This document shows positions 1 through 6,902 of a stretch of DNA of 21,069 nt, one piece after another. Both the position numbers and the translations under genes were made by a program. Position 1 is the stretch's first letter. Every line of letters starts with the position of its first letter. This DNA comes from Syntrophomonadaceae bacterium (GTDB lineage Bacteria > Bacillota > Syntrophomonadia > Syntrophomonadales > Syntrophomonadaceae), in NCBI GenBank assembly GCA_031265005.1, contig JAISDD010000273.1:1-21069 (forward strand), in the 5' to 3' direction. The notes below the pieces were generated by a model that saw nothing but the letters and a program-made list of their open reading frames with translations, was not told where the DNA came from and did not search any database.

Positions 1-67
1 CGCTGCTAACCTGATTTATAAGGCTCAAACTTAAATTTAATTATCATTTTCTTTAAGCGTATTCTCC

Positions 68-102
68 GCGGATCATTTATTCTATAAGAATCCGCTTTTT
101 TA
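68..102 (+). terminator. Rho-independent terminator-like hairpin at the left edge
   Basis: GCGGAT (68-73) pairs with ATCCGC (90-95), and six or more T follow on the + strand. The T-tract orientation fits a + strand gene lying left of the window and converging on the ATPase gene. The loop is 16 nt and AT-rich, so the hairpin is only moderately stable. Confidence 0.5.
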
Positions 103-140
103 TATCTATGTTTACGAAATTTTATATATTTTCATAACTA

Positions 141-2318
141 TCACAAGCGTCCCGCGCGCATAGAATTTAAAATCGCCAGCAGCGCCACTCCCACATCGCC
201 GAATACCGCTCCCCACATAGAAGCCATACCTAAAGCACCCAAACATAATATGACCGCTTTGACCGTTAAAGCCAGGCTGATATTCTGCCAAACCACTCTT
301 TTGGTTTTTCTGGCGATATTAATAGCAGTTAACAGCTGAGAAGGTTCATCCGTCATCAGTACCACATCAGCAGCTTCGATCGCCGCGTCCGCGCCTAAGC
401 CGCCCATAGCCAGCCCTACGTCCGCACAAGCTAAAACCGGCGCGTCATTTATGCCGTCGCCGACAAACAAAAGTTGGCCTTTGGTCTTTTTTCTTTCCTT
501 CAACTGCTCCATAAGGTCTATTTTGTTTTGCGGCAAAAGCTCGGCGTAATAGCTGTCCAAACCTAACTCCTTTGCTACTTTTTCACTGACTTTATTATTA
601 TCGCCGGTGAGCATGTTTACACTCTTTACCCCTAAAGCCCTCAGCCCGTCAACCGCTTTTTGACTGTCCGGTCTGATTTTATCAGCAATCAGTATATAAC
701 CGGCTAAACGTCCATCAACCGCTACGTATACAACTGTGTCGCCCGTATCGTCCTCCTTCCGGCACTCTATCCGCTCCCGCCGCATCAGCTTCATGTTCCC
801 GGCCGCAACCCGGCGGCCGTTTACCGTGGCGCGCACTCCTTCTCCGAATACTTCCTCATAGTCTGATATAGCGCTGATATCGACACTCCTAGCGTAATAA
901 TTTTTGATAGAATTGGATATCGGGTGCCCCGAAAAGCTCTCCACGCCAGCCGCGTAAAATAATACTTCTTTTTCCGAAAAACCTTCCTCGCTTTTAATTT
1001 GGGTCACAGTAAAAATCCCCTTGGTCAAAGTCCCCGTCTTATCGAAAATAACCGTATCGACATCATTAAGAGCTTCTAAATAATTCCCGCCTTTTATTAA
1101 TATCCCCTGCTTGGAAGCTCCGCCGATACCGCCGAAAAAACCCAGCGGGATTGAGATTACCAAAGCACAGGGACAAGAAACTACCAAAAACACCAGCGCC
1201 CGGTGAATCCAGCCGCTGAAATCGCCTGAACCAGATGCCAAAGGCGGTATAACAGCCAGCGCCAACGCCACGAACACTACGGCCGGAGTATAATAACGCG
1301 CAAATTTAGTGATAAATTGTTCGGTCGGAGCTTTTTTAGCGCCCACATTTTCCACCAGGTCTAAGATTTTACTGACTGTAGAATCGCCGAACTCTTTACT
1401 AACTTTTACGGTCAGAACGCCGTTTTGATTGACAGAACCGGAAAGCGCCTCATCCCCCGCCATAACATATCTGGGCGCTGATTCCCCTGTCAAAGCGGCT
1501 ACATCTAAACTTGACTGCCCCTCAAGCACTTTACCGTCCAAAGGCACCTTTTCTCCCGGTTTAACAACTATAATATCGCCAACAGCTACCTCTTCCGGAT
1601 TTACAATAACTAATCCATCTCCCTTTTTTAAATTGGCGTAATCCGGACGTATATCCATCAACTCAGTAATGGAGCGGCGGGAGCGGTCCACCGCCAAGTC
1701 CTGAAAAAATTCTCCCAGACGGTAAAATAGCATCACCGCCACTCCTTCCGGATATTCCCCGATAGCAAAAGCGCCTACAGTCGCCGCTCCCATCAAAGAA
1801 TTTTCATCAAAAACCTGTCCGCGGACAATATTTTTCAAAGCCCTAAGCAGCACTTTGCCACCAATCAACAGATAGCTTAAAAGATATAATCCTAGCTCCC
1901 AAGCAGCGGGAAAAGTAAAAATGAGAGCCGTCAGAAAAGCGGCCACCCCTAATATCGCTGTTGCTTTATATACCCGCTCAAGAAGCGAGTTTTCGCTTTC
2001 AGGCTCTAAATCCGCCCGTCTGTAAGCTATTTTTATATCAGGTTCAATGCTAAGAGCGATTTCTCCGGCCTGTCCGGCCAAGTCCGCCAACCGGCCGCGG
2101 TCAAAAGATTTTATGGTCAGTTTTTGGCTTACCACATCCAAACACGCGGAATGAACCCCTTCTAAGTCATTGACCGCTAAATTTATTTTAGCCGCGCAAT
2201 CAGCGCAGTTCAAACCTACTAAGTAAATAGATTTTTCAGCAGGAACGCCTACTTCCTCTTCCCTCAGTACAATATTTGGTTCATAAGGATACTTTTTTGC
2301 TAATCCTTTCTCCATCAT
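141..2318 (-). CDS. cadA: Zn/Cd/Pb-exporting P1B-type ATPase (CadA/ZntA-like)
   Basis: This is a membrane pump that exports soft divalent metals, driven by ATP. The 725-aa protein has one N-terminal heavy-metal-associated domain with a CxxC pair (C38, C41 in GLNCADCAAKI), the actuator TGES (277-280), the membrane CPC metal site (382-384), the phosphorylated Asp in DKTGT (D426), the HP pair of the nucleotide domain (465-466) and GDGINDAP (620-627). A Lys in the penultimate helix (K687) and the DVG Asp (D708) fit the P1B-2 (Zn/Cd/Pb) subgroup rather than the Cu pumps. The ATG at 2318 follows a GGAGG site about 8 nt upstream. It lies 76 bp downstream of the ArsR-family gene on the same strand and probably shares its promoter. 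The exact metal range cannot be read from sequence; the symbol is by family resemblance. Confidence 0.95.
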   Translation of the reverse strand: MMEKGLAKKYPYEPNIVLREEEVGVPAEKSIYLVGLNCADCAAKINLAVNDLEGVHSACLDVVSQKLTIKSFDRGRLADLAGQAGEIALSIEPDIKIAYRRADLEPESENSLLERVYKATAILGVAAFLTALIFTFPAAWELGLYLLSYLLIGGKVLLRALKNIVRGQVFDENSLMGAATVGAFAIGEYPEGVAVMLFYRLGEFFQDLAVDRSRRSITELMDIRPDYANLKKGDGLVIVNPEEVAVGDIIVVKPGEKVPLDGKVLEGQSSLDVAALTGESAPRYVMAGDEALSGSVNQNGVLTVKVSKEFGDSTVSKILDLVENVGAKKAPTEQFITKFARYYTPAVVFVALALAVIPPLASGSGDFSGWIHRALVFLVVSCPCALVISIPLGFFGGIGGASKQGILIKGGNYLEALNDVDTVIFDKTGTLTKGIFTVTQIKSEEGFSEKEVLFYAAGVESFSGHPISNSIKNYYARSVDISAISDYEEVFGEGVRATVNGRRVAAGNMKLMRRERIECRKEDDTGDTVVYVAVDGRLAGYILIADKIRPDSQKAVDGLRALGVKSVNMLTGDNNKVSEKVAKELGLDSYYAELLPQNKIDLMEQLKERKKTKGQLLFVGDGINDAPVLACADVGLAMGGLGADAAIEAADVVLMTDEPSQLLTAINIARKTKRVVWQNISLALTVKAVILCLGALGMASMWGAVFGDVGVALLAILNSMRAGRL

Positions 2319-2340
2319 TTATTTCCCTCCTTATAAAAAG

Positions 2341-2390
2341 CAGCTTTAAGCGCTCTCCGCGAGCAAGCGGCTTTTCCTTTTTTGTTCCGA
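2341..2390 (-). other. Short intergenic hairpin between repressor and ATPase genes
   Basis: GCTC and GAGC with flanking GC bases can pair across a CCGC-type loop in the 76-bp gap. T-rich sequence lies on both sides. It could partly attenuate or process the two-gene message. Pairing is imperfect, so this is a weak call. Confidence 0.25.
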
Positions 2391-2394
2391 TGAT

Positions 2395-2760
2395 TTATTC
2401 CGAAATATGGATCAAACCTTGCTGAAAAATGCTTTTAACATGGTCGTCGTCTAAGGAATAAAACACAACCTTTCCGTGCCGGCGGTATTTAACTAATTTC
2501 GTCTGTTTCAAAATCCGCAGCTGATGCGATATAGCCGATTTAGTCATGCCTAGCAGAACCGCGATATCGCAGACGCACATCTCCGCTTCAAACAGAGCGC
2601 ATATGATCTTGACTCTGGTAGAATCTCCGAATACTTTAAATAGCTCCGCTAAATCTAAAAGAGTTTCTTCTTCCGGCATTTTTTCGCGGACCGTGTTTAC
2701 TGTTTCTTCATGTATGATATTGCAATCACAGCGGTCAAACTCAACCATATAAGCTGACAT
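2395..2760 (-). CDS. ArsR/SmtB-family metal-responsive repressor (CadC/CzrA-like)
   Basis: This is a winged-helix repressor that releases DNA on binding metal. I place the start at the ATG at 2760 (121 aa), because a strong GGAGG-type site lies just upstream. A longer reading from 2838 would run through the promoter and operator. The helix-turn-helix is around residues 64-90 (CDIAVLLGMTKSAISHQLR). Two metal sites are visible. A thiol site is formed by C11/C13 near the N-terminus and C62/C64 in the MCVCD motif, as in CadC/ArsR. An alpha-5 site D105-x-H107-x10-H118-x2-E121 matches the SmtB/CzrA zinc spacing. Position upstream of the P1B-ATPase and the operator at the promoter support autoregulated control of metal efflux. 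Confidence 0.92.
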   Translation of the reverse strand: MSAYMVEFDRCDCNIIHEETVNTVREKMPEEETLLDLAELFKVFGDSTRVKIICALFEAEMCVCDIAVLLGMTKSAISHQLRILKQTKLVKYRRHGKVVFYSLDDDHVKSIFQQGLIHISE

Positions 2761-2789
2761 ATTTATCCCCCCCTCCATAAATGAACGAT

Positions 2790-2803
2790 TGAATAATTGT
2801 TCA
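2790..2803 (-). promoter_or_regulatory. ArsR/SmtB-type operator palindrome
   Basis: TGAATAATTGTTCA is a near-perfect dyad of the TGAAyA-type used by SmtB/CzrA/CadC repressors. It begins a few bases downstream of the -10 box, so a bound repressor would cover the transcription start. An extra half-site (TGAAC) lies at 2782-2786. Confidence 0.75.
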
Positions 2804-2809
2804 ACTGTT

Positions 2810-2838
2810 ATTATAAATATATAAATTTTATTTGTCAA
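2810..2838 (-). promoter_or_regulatory. Consensus sigma-A promoter for the metal-efflux operon
   Basis: On the minus strand TTGACA (2833-2838) and TATAAT (2810-2815) are separated by exactly 17 bp, a full match to consensus. The expected start falls near 2803, inside the operator dyad. Such a strong promoter needs a tight repressor, which the adjacent ArsR-family gene can supply. Confidence 0.85.
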
Positions 2839-2925
2839 CCATAAAATAATTTATTCAGGATTTTTTTTACTGGAAGGGATTTGCACGGCAATTAATTTTA
2901 AACTTTTTTTCTTCCGCTTTCATAA

Positions 2926-3033
2926 TAATACTAATCCGCAATAAAATCTGTTCCCTTAAAGCGGATTAGTACATACTATTTTCCTTATTCGCGGGCAAAT
3001 ATTTGTCCGCGTTTTTAATAAAGAATAGTATAA
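2926..3033 (+). repeat. MITE-like double-hairpin repeat, copy A (uninterrupted form)
   Basis: This is a 108-bp non-coding element with two hairpins. Hairpin 1 pairs ACTAATCCGC (2930-2939) with GCGGATTAGT (2961-2970). Hairpin 2 pairs ATACTATT (2973-2980) with AATAGTAT (3024-3031), and its tip pairs CGCGGGCAAAT (2990-3000) with ATTTGTCCGCG (3001-3011). The ends TAATACTAAT and ATAGTATAA are weakly inverted. A homologous copy on the opposite strand at 18670-18879 carries four extra GC-rich inserts. No ORF lies inside. The remaining parts of 2839-2925 and 3077-3133 are AT-rich with nothing recognised. Confidence 0.8.
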
Positions 3034-3035
3034 GA

Positions 3036-3076
3036 ATCGCACACAAAACGCTTTTGCCAAGGGTTCTGTATGCGAT
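3036..3076 (-). other. Long hairpin in the 3' untranslated region of bioB
   Basis: Read on the minus strand, a 13-bp stem (ATCGCATACAGAA with TTTTGTGTGCGAT) closes a 15-nt loop, with two G-U pairs. The wobbles are legal only in minus-strand RNA, so it fits the bioB transcript. Only a broken T-run follows, so termination is possible but not classical. Confidence 0.5.
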
Positions 3077-3133
3077 ACATTGGTGTTTTTTTATAATAAT
3101 TTCTTCATAAAATAATAAGGAACGCTAAAAAAG

Positions 3134-4096
3134 TTATACCGATTCTATGTAATACTGAAATCCGGCGTCGGTTATAGTTTTTATAGTATCTTCGATGCTT
3201 TGGCCGTCTGTGGTCAGATAACCAGACGCAAATATGGAATCAACCGCGTAAAACATCATTTTTTCATAGCCTTTTAGGTAAACCTCACGCCCTCCGGCAC
3301 AACGTATATCGGATTTAGGATTCAAAAGCCTGGTAAGACACAATACTTTGAGACAGTACTCCGGAGATAAAGAGGAAATATCTATACGCGACATAGCCGT
3401 ACCTGGAACGGGGATCAGAAAATTAATAGGCACCGCCTGAGGGTTAATTTCTTTGATGGCGAACAACATATCGACCACATCGTTTTTACTTTCTCCCATG
3501 CCTATTATACCGCCGCAGCATATTTCAAAATCCATACTTTGGAGCATTTTTATATTAGCGATCCGCTCTTCATAAGTGTGGGTAGTGCATATGTTAGGAT
3601 AAAAGTTCGCGCTGGTGTTCAGATTATGATTGATTCTGTTAACGCCTGCTTCTTTAAGAATCTGCGCCTGCCGCGGAGTCAAAAATCCTACGGAACAGCA
3701 AATATGGCTTGAAGTTTCTTTCTTGAGATTTCTTATATAACCGGCCAATTCGTCTATTTCCTGGTCGCTGAAGCGAATGCCGCTCAAGCCGATACAATGG
3801 CGGGATAAGTTTTTTTCCTGAACTGTACGGCCGTCTTGTAAAAGTTTGTCATAGGATACCAACTTGTATTTGCTGATATCAGCGTTAGAATCATGCGATT
3901 GAGCGCAATAAGCGCAATTTTGCGAACAATTCCCGCTCCGGGCGTTAGTTAGCAGCTGAATGCCGACCACATTACCCTTATACTTTTGCCGGATACAATA
4001 AACTTTTTCCAGTAATTCTGGAAGTTCTTCATCCGGCAGATTTAAAATATCCAAAGCTTCTTGACGGGATAAAGTCTCCGATTTCAAAATCATCAT
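3134..4096 (-). CDS. bioB: Biotin synthase, radical SAM
   Basis: BioB inserts sulfur into dethiobiotin to make biotin, using a SAM-bound [4Fe-4S] cluster and a sacrificial [2Fe-2S] cluster. The 320-aa length is normal. The SAM-cluster motif is C57-x3-C61-x2-C64 (NCSQNCAYCAQS). Candidate [2Fe-2S] ligands are C101 (RHC), C134 (ICCSVG), C193 (EICCGG) and R270 (GGRE), matching the family set by my manual alignment. The segment NHNLNTSANFYPNI is typical of BioB. The start at 4096 has GGAGG at 4106-4110. No other biotin genes are in the window, so it may act on dethiobiotin made elsewhere or imported. The stretch after RHC (IGLSGIRF) is less typical of BioB, so a divergent subgroup is possible. Confidence 0.9.
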   Translation of the reverse strand: MMILKSETLSRQEALDILNLPDEELPELLEKVYCIRQKYKGNVVGIQLLTNARSGNCSQNCAYCAQSHDSNADISKYKLVSYDKLLQDGRTVQEKNLSRHCIGLSGIRFSDQEIDELAGYIRNLKKETSSHICCSVGFLTPRQAQILKEAGVNRINHNLNTSANFYPNICTTHTYEERIANIKMLQSMDFEICCGGIIGMGESKNDVVDMLFAIKEINPQAVPINFLIPVPGTAMSRIDISSLSPEYCLKVLCLTRLLNPKSDIRCAGGREVYLKGYEKMMFYAVDSIFASGYLTTDGQSIEDTIKTITDAGFQYYIESV

Positions 4097-4120
4097 ATAT
4101 TTAAACCTCCGTGGATTAAT

Positions 4121-4159
4121 CGGTTGAAAGCTACTTTTAAACTATGCTCCAGTCAACCG
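4121..4159 (-). other. Dyad in the bioB leader
   Basis: CGGTTGA (4121-4127) and TCAACCG (4153-4159) form a perfect 7-bp inverted repeat, 10 bases upstream of the ribosome binding site. It could be an operator or a leader hairpin. The half-site order (GGTT first) is opposite to the usual BirA box (AACC...GGTT), so I do not call it a BirA site. Confidence 0.4.
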
Positions 4160-4184
4160 GGAACAAGTAAAACGCGCCCTTATT

Positions 4185-4245
4185 GCCAAATTTTTTGCCG
4201 TATTCTAAAACGCCGGGAAATAAAAAACTATTTGGCGAAATACGG
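4185..4245 (-). other. Interleaved inverted repeats between the EFR1-type gene and bioB
   Basis: Four 7-bp blocks occur in the order GCCAAAT (4185), CCGTATT (4198), ATTTGGC (4230), AATACGG (4239). First pairs with third and second with fourth, so the pairings cross. This allows a pseudoknot or two alternative hairpins in a minus-strand RNA. No known riboswitch class is recognised. Confidence 0.4.
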
Positions 4246-4269
4246 ATAAAAAAACAAAAACCCGGTCAA

Positions 4270-5097
4270 TTATAAAAACAGTTCCGGTTCCGCTCTTCTT
4301 ACTAATCCCTCTTCTAATTCTTGTTTATGGTATAAATAGCCGGGGTCTTCATAATATCTGGCATTTATGGGGCAATTTTTTATACAAGAACAGCATTTTA
4401 TACAAATGCCAGTAAATTCTTTTACGTCTTCATAACTGATAGAACCCATCGGGCATAATTCGGCGCAAATCATACAGTTGGTACAAGTGTCGTCGGTTAA
4501 AGGTTTTACTTTGCGGATGTCAATGGAGTTTCCTTTGCGATCGCGCGGCTGATAATAACCTCGGTAAGGATCGGGAACCCCTTCTACATGAATGGGGGAA
4601 CCACTGTCTAAATCAGTGCCGTCTTTGACTTTAGCGGTTACTTGGTCAGCAAAAGCATGAGCGATTTCCATATCTTTCTGATCCGGACGGTCCTGGGCCA
4701 AAGTGGTGGAAAAAGAATGTTCTCCAATAAACGCGGCGGCGGCTATAGTGTGAAAGCCGTCTTTTTCCAGGATATCTCTCAACTCTATCAAAGCATCGTC
4801 ATAGTTGCGGTTGCCATACAAAGAAACAGGTACGGCTATCGCTCCATTTCCTACAATAGTGTTCAAATATTTCAACAAAACATTCGGTACCCGCCCTGCG
4901 TAAACCGGGGTAGCAAAAACCACTAAATCATCTGCGGAAAAACTAAGGATTTTTTCTCTGGCCGAGGGCAGGGTAAAACTAAAGCACTTATGCGGAACAT
5001 TTAGTTTTTCTGCGATAACGGACCCTATTTCAGTCGCTATTTTTTCGGTCGTGCCGGTAGCGCTGAAAAAAACAGACCACACATTTTTGATAACCAT
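4270..5097 (-). CDS. EFR1-type protein: flavodoxin-like domain plus two [4Fe-4S] clusters
   Basis: This is a predicted cytosolic electron carrier of anaerobes. Residues 1 to about 165 form a flavodoxin-like domain with the FMN-binding loop SATGTTEK (12-19) and the segment TPVYAGRVP (63-71). Residues 205-242 carry a bacterial-type 2[4Fe-4S] ferredoxin (C205, C208, C211, C215; then the CIKCCSCIKNC cluster). I start it at the ATG at 5097 (275 aa). A longer reading to 5163 would begin inside a strong RNA hairpin, while 5097 has a GGGGTGG site upstream. It has its own promoter at 5228-5257. Electron donor and acceptor are unknown. It sits upstream of bioB on the same strand; BioB needs low-potential electrons, so a supporting role is conceivable but only guessed. 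Confidence 0.85.
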   Translation of the reverse strand: MVIKNVWSVFFSATGTTEKIATEIGSVIAEKLNVPHKCFSFTLPSAREKILSFSADDLVVFATPVYAGRVPNVLLKYLNTIVGNGAIAVPVSLYGNRNYDDALIELRDILEKDGFHTIAAAAFIGEHSFSTTLAQDRPDQKDMEIAHAFADQVTAKVKDGTDLDSGSPIHVEGVPDPYRGYYQPRDRKGNSIDIRKVKPLTDDTCTNCMICAELCPMGSISYEDVKEFTGICIKCCSCIKNCPINARYYEDPGYLYHKQELEEGLVRRAEPELFL

Positions 5098-5159
5098 AAA
5101 ATCCACCCCATTCAATAATTTTTTATAGTCTAATAATGCATTTTGTTTAAATACATAAA

Positions 5160-5199
5160 GCAAGAACGATCTCTAGTTATTACTAAAAATCGTCCCTGC
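5160..5199 (-). other. 40-nt near-perfect RNA hairpin in the leader of the EFR1-type gene
   Basis: On the minus strand an 18-bp stem closes an AATA tetraloop with no mismatch or bulge if four G-U pairs are allowed. The 5' arm runs GCAGGGACGATTTTTAGT and the 3' arm ACTAGAGATCGTTCTTGC. The wobbles would be A-C mismatches in a plus-strand RNA, so the structure is specific to this gene's transcript. No T-tract follows, which argues against a terminator. Confidence 0.7.
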
Positions 5200-5227
5200 T
5201 CCACATGAAAAAACAAAACACGAATGT

Positions 5228-5257
5228 ATTATATCATATAAAAAAAGGTGGCGTCAA
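5228..5257 (-). promoter_or_regulatory. Promoter of the EFR1-type gene
   Basis: Minus-strand TTGACG (5252-5257) and TATAAT (5228-5233) are 18 bp apart. The predicted start near 5221 gives a leader of about 120 nt containing the hairpin at 5160-5199. Confidence 0.7.
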
Positions 5258-5311
5258 CGGCTCTCTGCTTTTTTGTAAAAATTAGGAAAATATCTTTTGA
5301 CAACCTATTCA

Positions 5312-6553
5312 TCATGTTTGGCCCGCCTCACGAAGCGATCTATTACCGATCAGCAACGGTCCCATCAAAAAAGTAACGGCGCCGGTTCCAATCAGCAGCC
5401 AGTCTATGGCGACCAAATCACTAAGCGGTCCGAACACCAGCATACCCAAAGGCATCATTACGCTTGAGATCATAGACATAACCCCGAATACTCTGCCCAT
5501 ATAATCAACGTCCACTTTCGATTGAAAAATAGACATCATAGGGGTGTTGAACAACGGTACGGTCAATCCTACCATGCTCATACATCCTAAGTAAAGCCAA
5601 AAGTTTTCCAGCAAGCCGAGCCCTATCGCCTCAATGCCGAAAAAAACAGTAGCCGCTGACATGGAATAGATGCGGTTTTTGAAACCGCCCCATACGCCTA
5701 TAACAATACCTCCAAGCATCATTCCCGCAGAAAATACGATCTCAAGCGCGGTCAGCCGCCAGATTTCCATTCCAAAATCTCTCGTCACTTGAAGCGGCGT
5801 CAGTAAAGCGCCGGGAGCCATCATAACGCTGAAAACAGCCATGAAAATCATCAGGCGTTTTATAAAAGGGCGCTGCTGGATATAGTTAAGCCCTTCTTTC
5901 ATTTCCTGAAGATAATTTGACGGCGCGCTATTAGTTTTCTCTGATTTGGTATGGTCGGGAACTTTGACTAAGAAAAATAAAATGCCAACCCCTATAGAGG
6001 CCGTAACGACATCGACAAACAAAATAATTTCAATGGGCGCGACGCTGAGAATAGCGCCTGCGAGCATGGGAGAAGCCAATGTACACAATGATTGAATACT
6101 GTTGTTGATACCATTGATTTTCGTAAGGTTATTTTGGGGCACTATTTGAGGAATCAGCGCGTTTACAGCCGGCATTTGCACACCCTGCCCAAAACCGCGC
6201 ACGGTGGCGCAAATGAATAAAAGAGCAATATGTTCTATTCCTGATAACAATAAAACCGCCATAAACAAAGTAACCAGCGCGATAGCCGAATCGGAGATAT
6301 TTATAAGTAGTTTTCTATTGTACCGGTCCGCCCAGACCCCGCCGAAAGGTGATATGAAGAACATGGGCAGCACCGCGGCAATCGTAAAAAGGGTCATAAC
6401 CGAGCCGGATTGAGTTTGCAGGGTTACATGCCACATGATAGCGTAACTCACAAGCATGGAGCCGAAAAAAGATAAGCCCTGCCCGGTCAAAAAGAGCGCC
6501 GTGTTCTTTTTCCAGTCCCTGTCTTCCGTCAGCGTCGTTGTTGATTCTGTCAT
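5312..6553 (-). CDS. MFS efflux transporter, MefA-like (DHA3 group)
   Basis: This 413-aa membrane protein has about 12 predicted helices. The major-facilitator motif A is GGVWADRYNRK (71-81), and the sequence pattern (GQGLSFFGSMLVSYAIMW near the N-terminus, QMPAVNALIPQIV, MGRVFGVMSMISS) resembles macrolide exporters of the MefA type. It probably exports a drug or other small molecule by proton exchange; the substrate cannot be told. The ATG at 6553 has an AAAGGA site at somewhat long spacing (about 13 nt). The gene stands alone on the minus strand with a long upstream leader. No clear terminator is seen before the next promoter at 5257. Confidence 0.88.
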   Translation of the reverse strand: MTESTTTLTEDRDWKKNTALFLTGQGLSFFGSMLVSYAIMWHVTLQTQSGSVMTLFTIAAVLPMFFISPFGGVWADRYNRKLLINISDSAIALVTLFMAVLLLSGIEHIALLFICATVRGFGQGVQMPAVNALIPQIVPQNNLTKINGINNSIQSLCTLASPMLAGAILSVAPIEIILFVDVVTASIGVGILFFLVKVPDHTKSEKTNSAPSNYLQEMKEGLNYIQQRPFIKRLMIFMAVFSVMMAPGALLTPLQVTRDFGMEIWRLTALEIVFSAGMMLGGIVIGVWGGFKNRIYSMSAATVFFGIEAIGLGLLENFWLYLGCMSMVGLTVPLFNTPMMSIFQSKVDVDYMGRVFGVMSMISSVMMPLGMLVFGPLSDLVAIDWLLIGTGAVTFLMGPLLIGNRSLREAGQT

Positions 6554-6800
6554 GCCAATAAATATCCTTTCTTAGTAGTATATATTTTTGCTTCGCACCA
6601 TAATTCGCAGACATTTTCCCGCTTGGCTTTTAAGCAAGTTTTGCCGGCTATGTTGTTTTTTAACACTGTTAATGTAAGTTTATTTGCTGGCCGCGGTTTT
6701 GCCTCGTCACTGCGCGCACAGCCGGGGTTAAAATCTGCGCAAGTATCCGCTTGGTGGTGTTAAGGGCTTTCACATATAGTACACTGTTTTTTATCATATC
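6554..6800 (-). promoter_or_regulatory. Long structured leader region of the MefA-like exporter
   Basis: Roughly 250 nt lie upstream of the start without a convincing downstream promoter. Several pairings are visible: GCGCA with TGCGC near 6715-6740, CCGGCT (6721-6728 area) with AGCCGG (6643-6650 area), and TTAAC-AGT-GTTAA near 6660-6672. A -10-like TATGAT occurs near 6790-6800, with a poor -35. Drug-exporter genes of this type are often controlled by leader attenuation. No complete terminator/antiterminator pair was identified. Confidence 0.3.
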
Positions 6801-6867
6801 ATAAACTCGGGTTGAAAGGAAAAGTTCTTAAACTTTCGCCGTATAAATATCCCTGGAGGGAACCATT

Positions 6868-6889
6868 AAAAAAGCTCCCTTACGGGAGC
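6868..6889 (-). terminator. Terminator of the Fic gene
   Basis: GCTCCC (6874-6879) pairs with GGGAGC (6884-6889) around a TTAC loop. Six T follow on the minus strand. It lies 14 bp past the stop of the Fic gene. Confidence 0.85.
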
Positions 6890-6902
6890 AAGGTATCTCG
6901 TC

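Noticed and set aside
2761..2838. N-terminal extension of the ArsR-family repressor
   Set aside because: It would translate through the promoter, the operator and the ribosome binding site; the family domain starts at the ATG at 2760.
4121..4159. BirA operator in front of bioB
   Set aside because: The dyad halves are in the reverse order compared with the known BirA box and the spacing is too long.
5098..5163. N-terminal 22-residue extension of the EFR1-type protein
   Set aside because: The extended start lies inside the leader hairpin without a ribosome site; the flavodoxin domain begins right after the ATG at 5097.
3134..5163. Known riboswitch class upstream of bioB or the EFR1-type gene
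   Set aside because: Hairpins are present but I could not match conserved cores of TPP, SAM, FMN, cobalamin or similar classes.
6315..6614. A 99-codon minus-strand frame starting upstream of and overlapping the MefA-like gene
   Set aside because: It overlaps the exporter in another phase, shows no family pattern and has a poor ribosome site. Its first codons could act as a leader peptide, but nothing supports that specifically.
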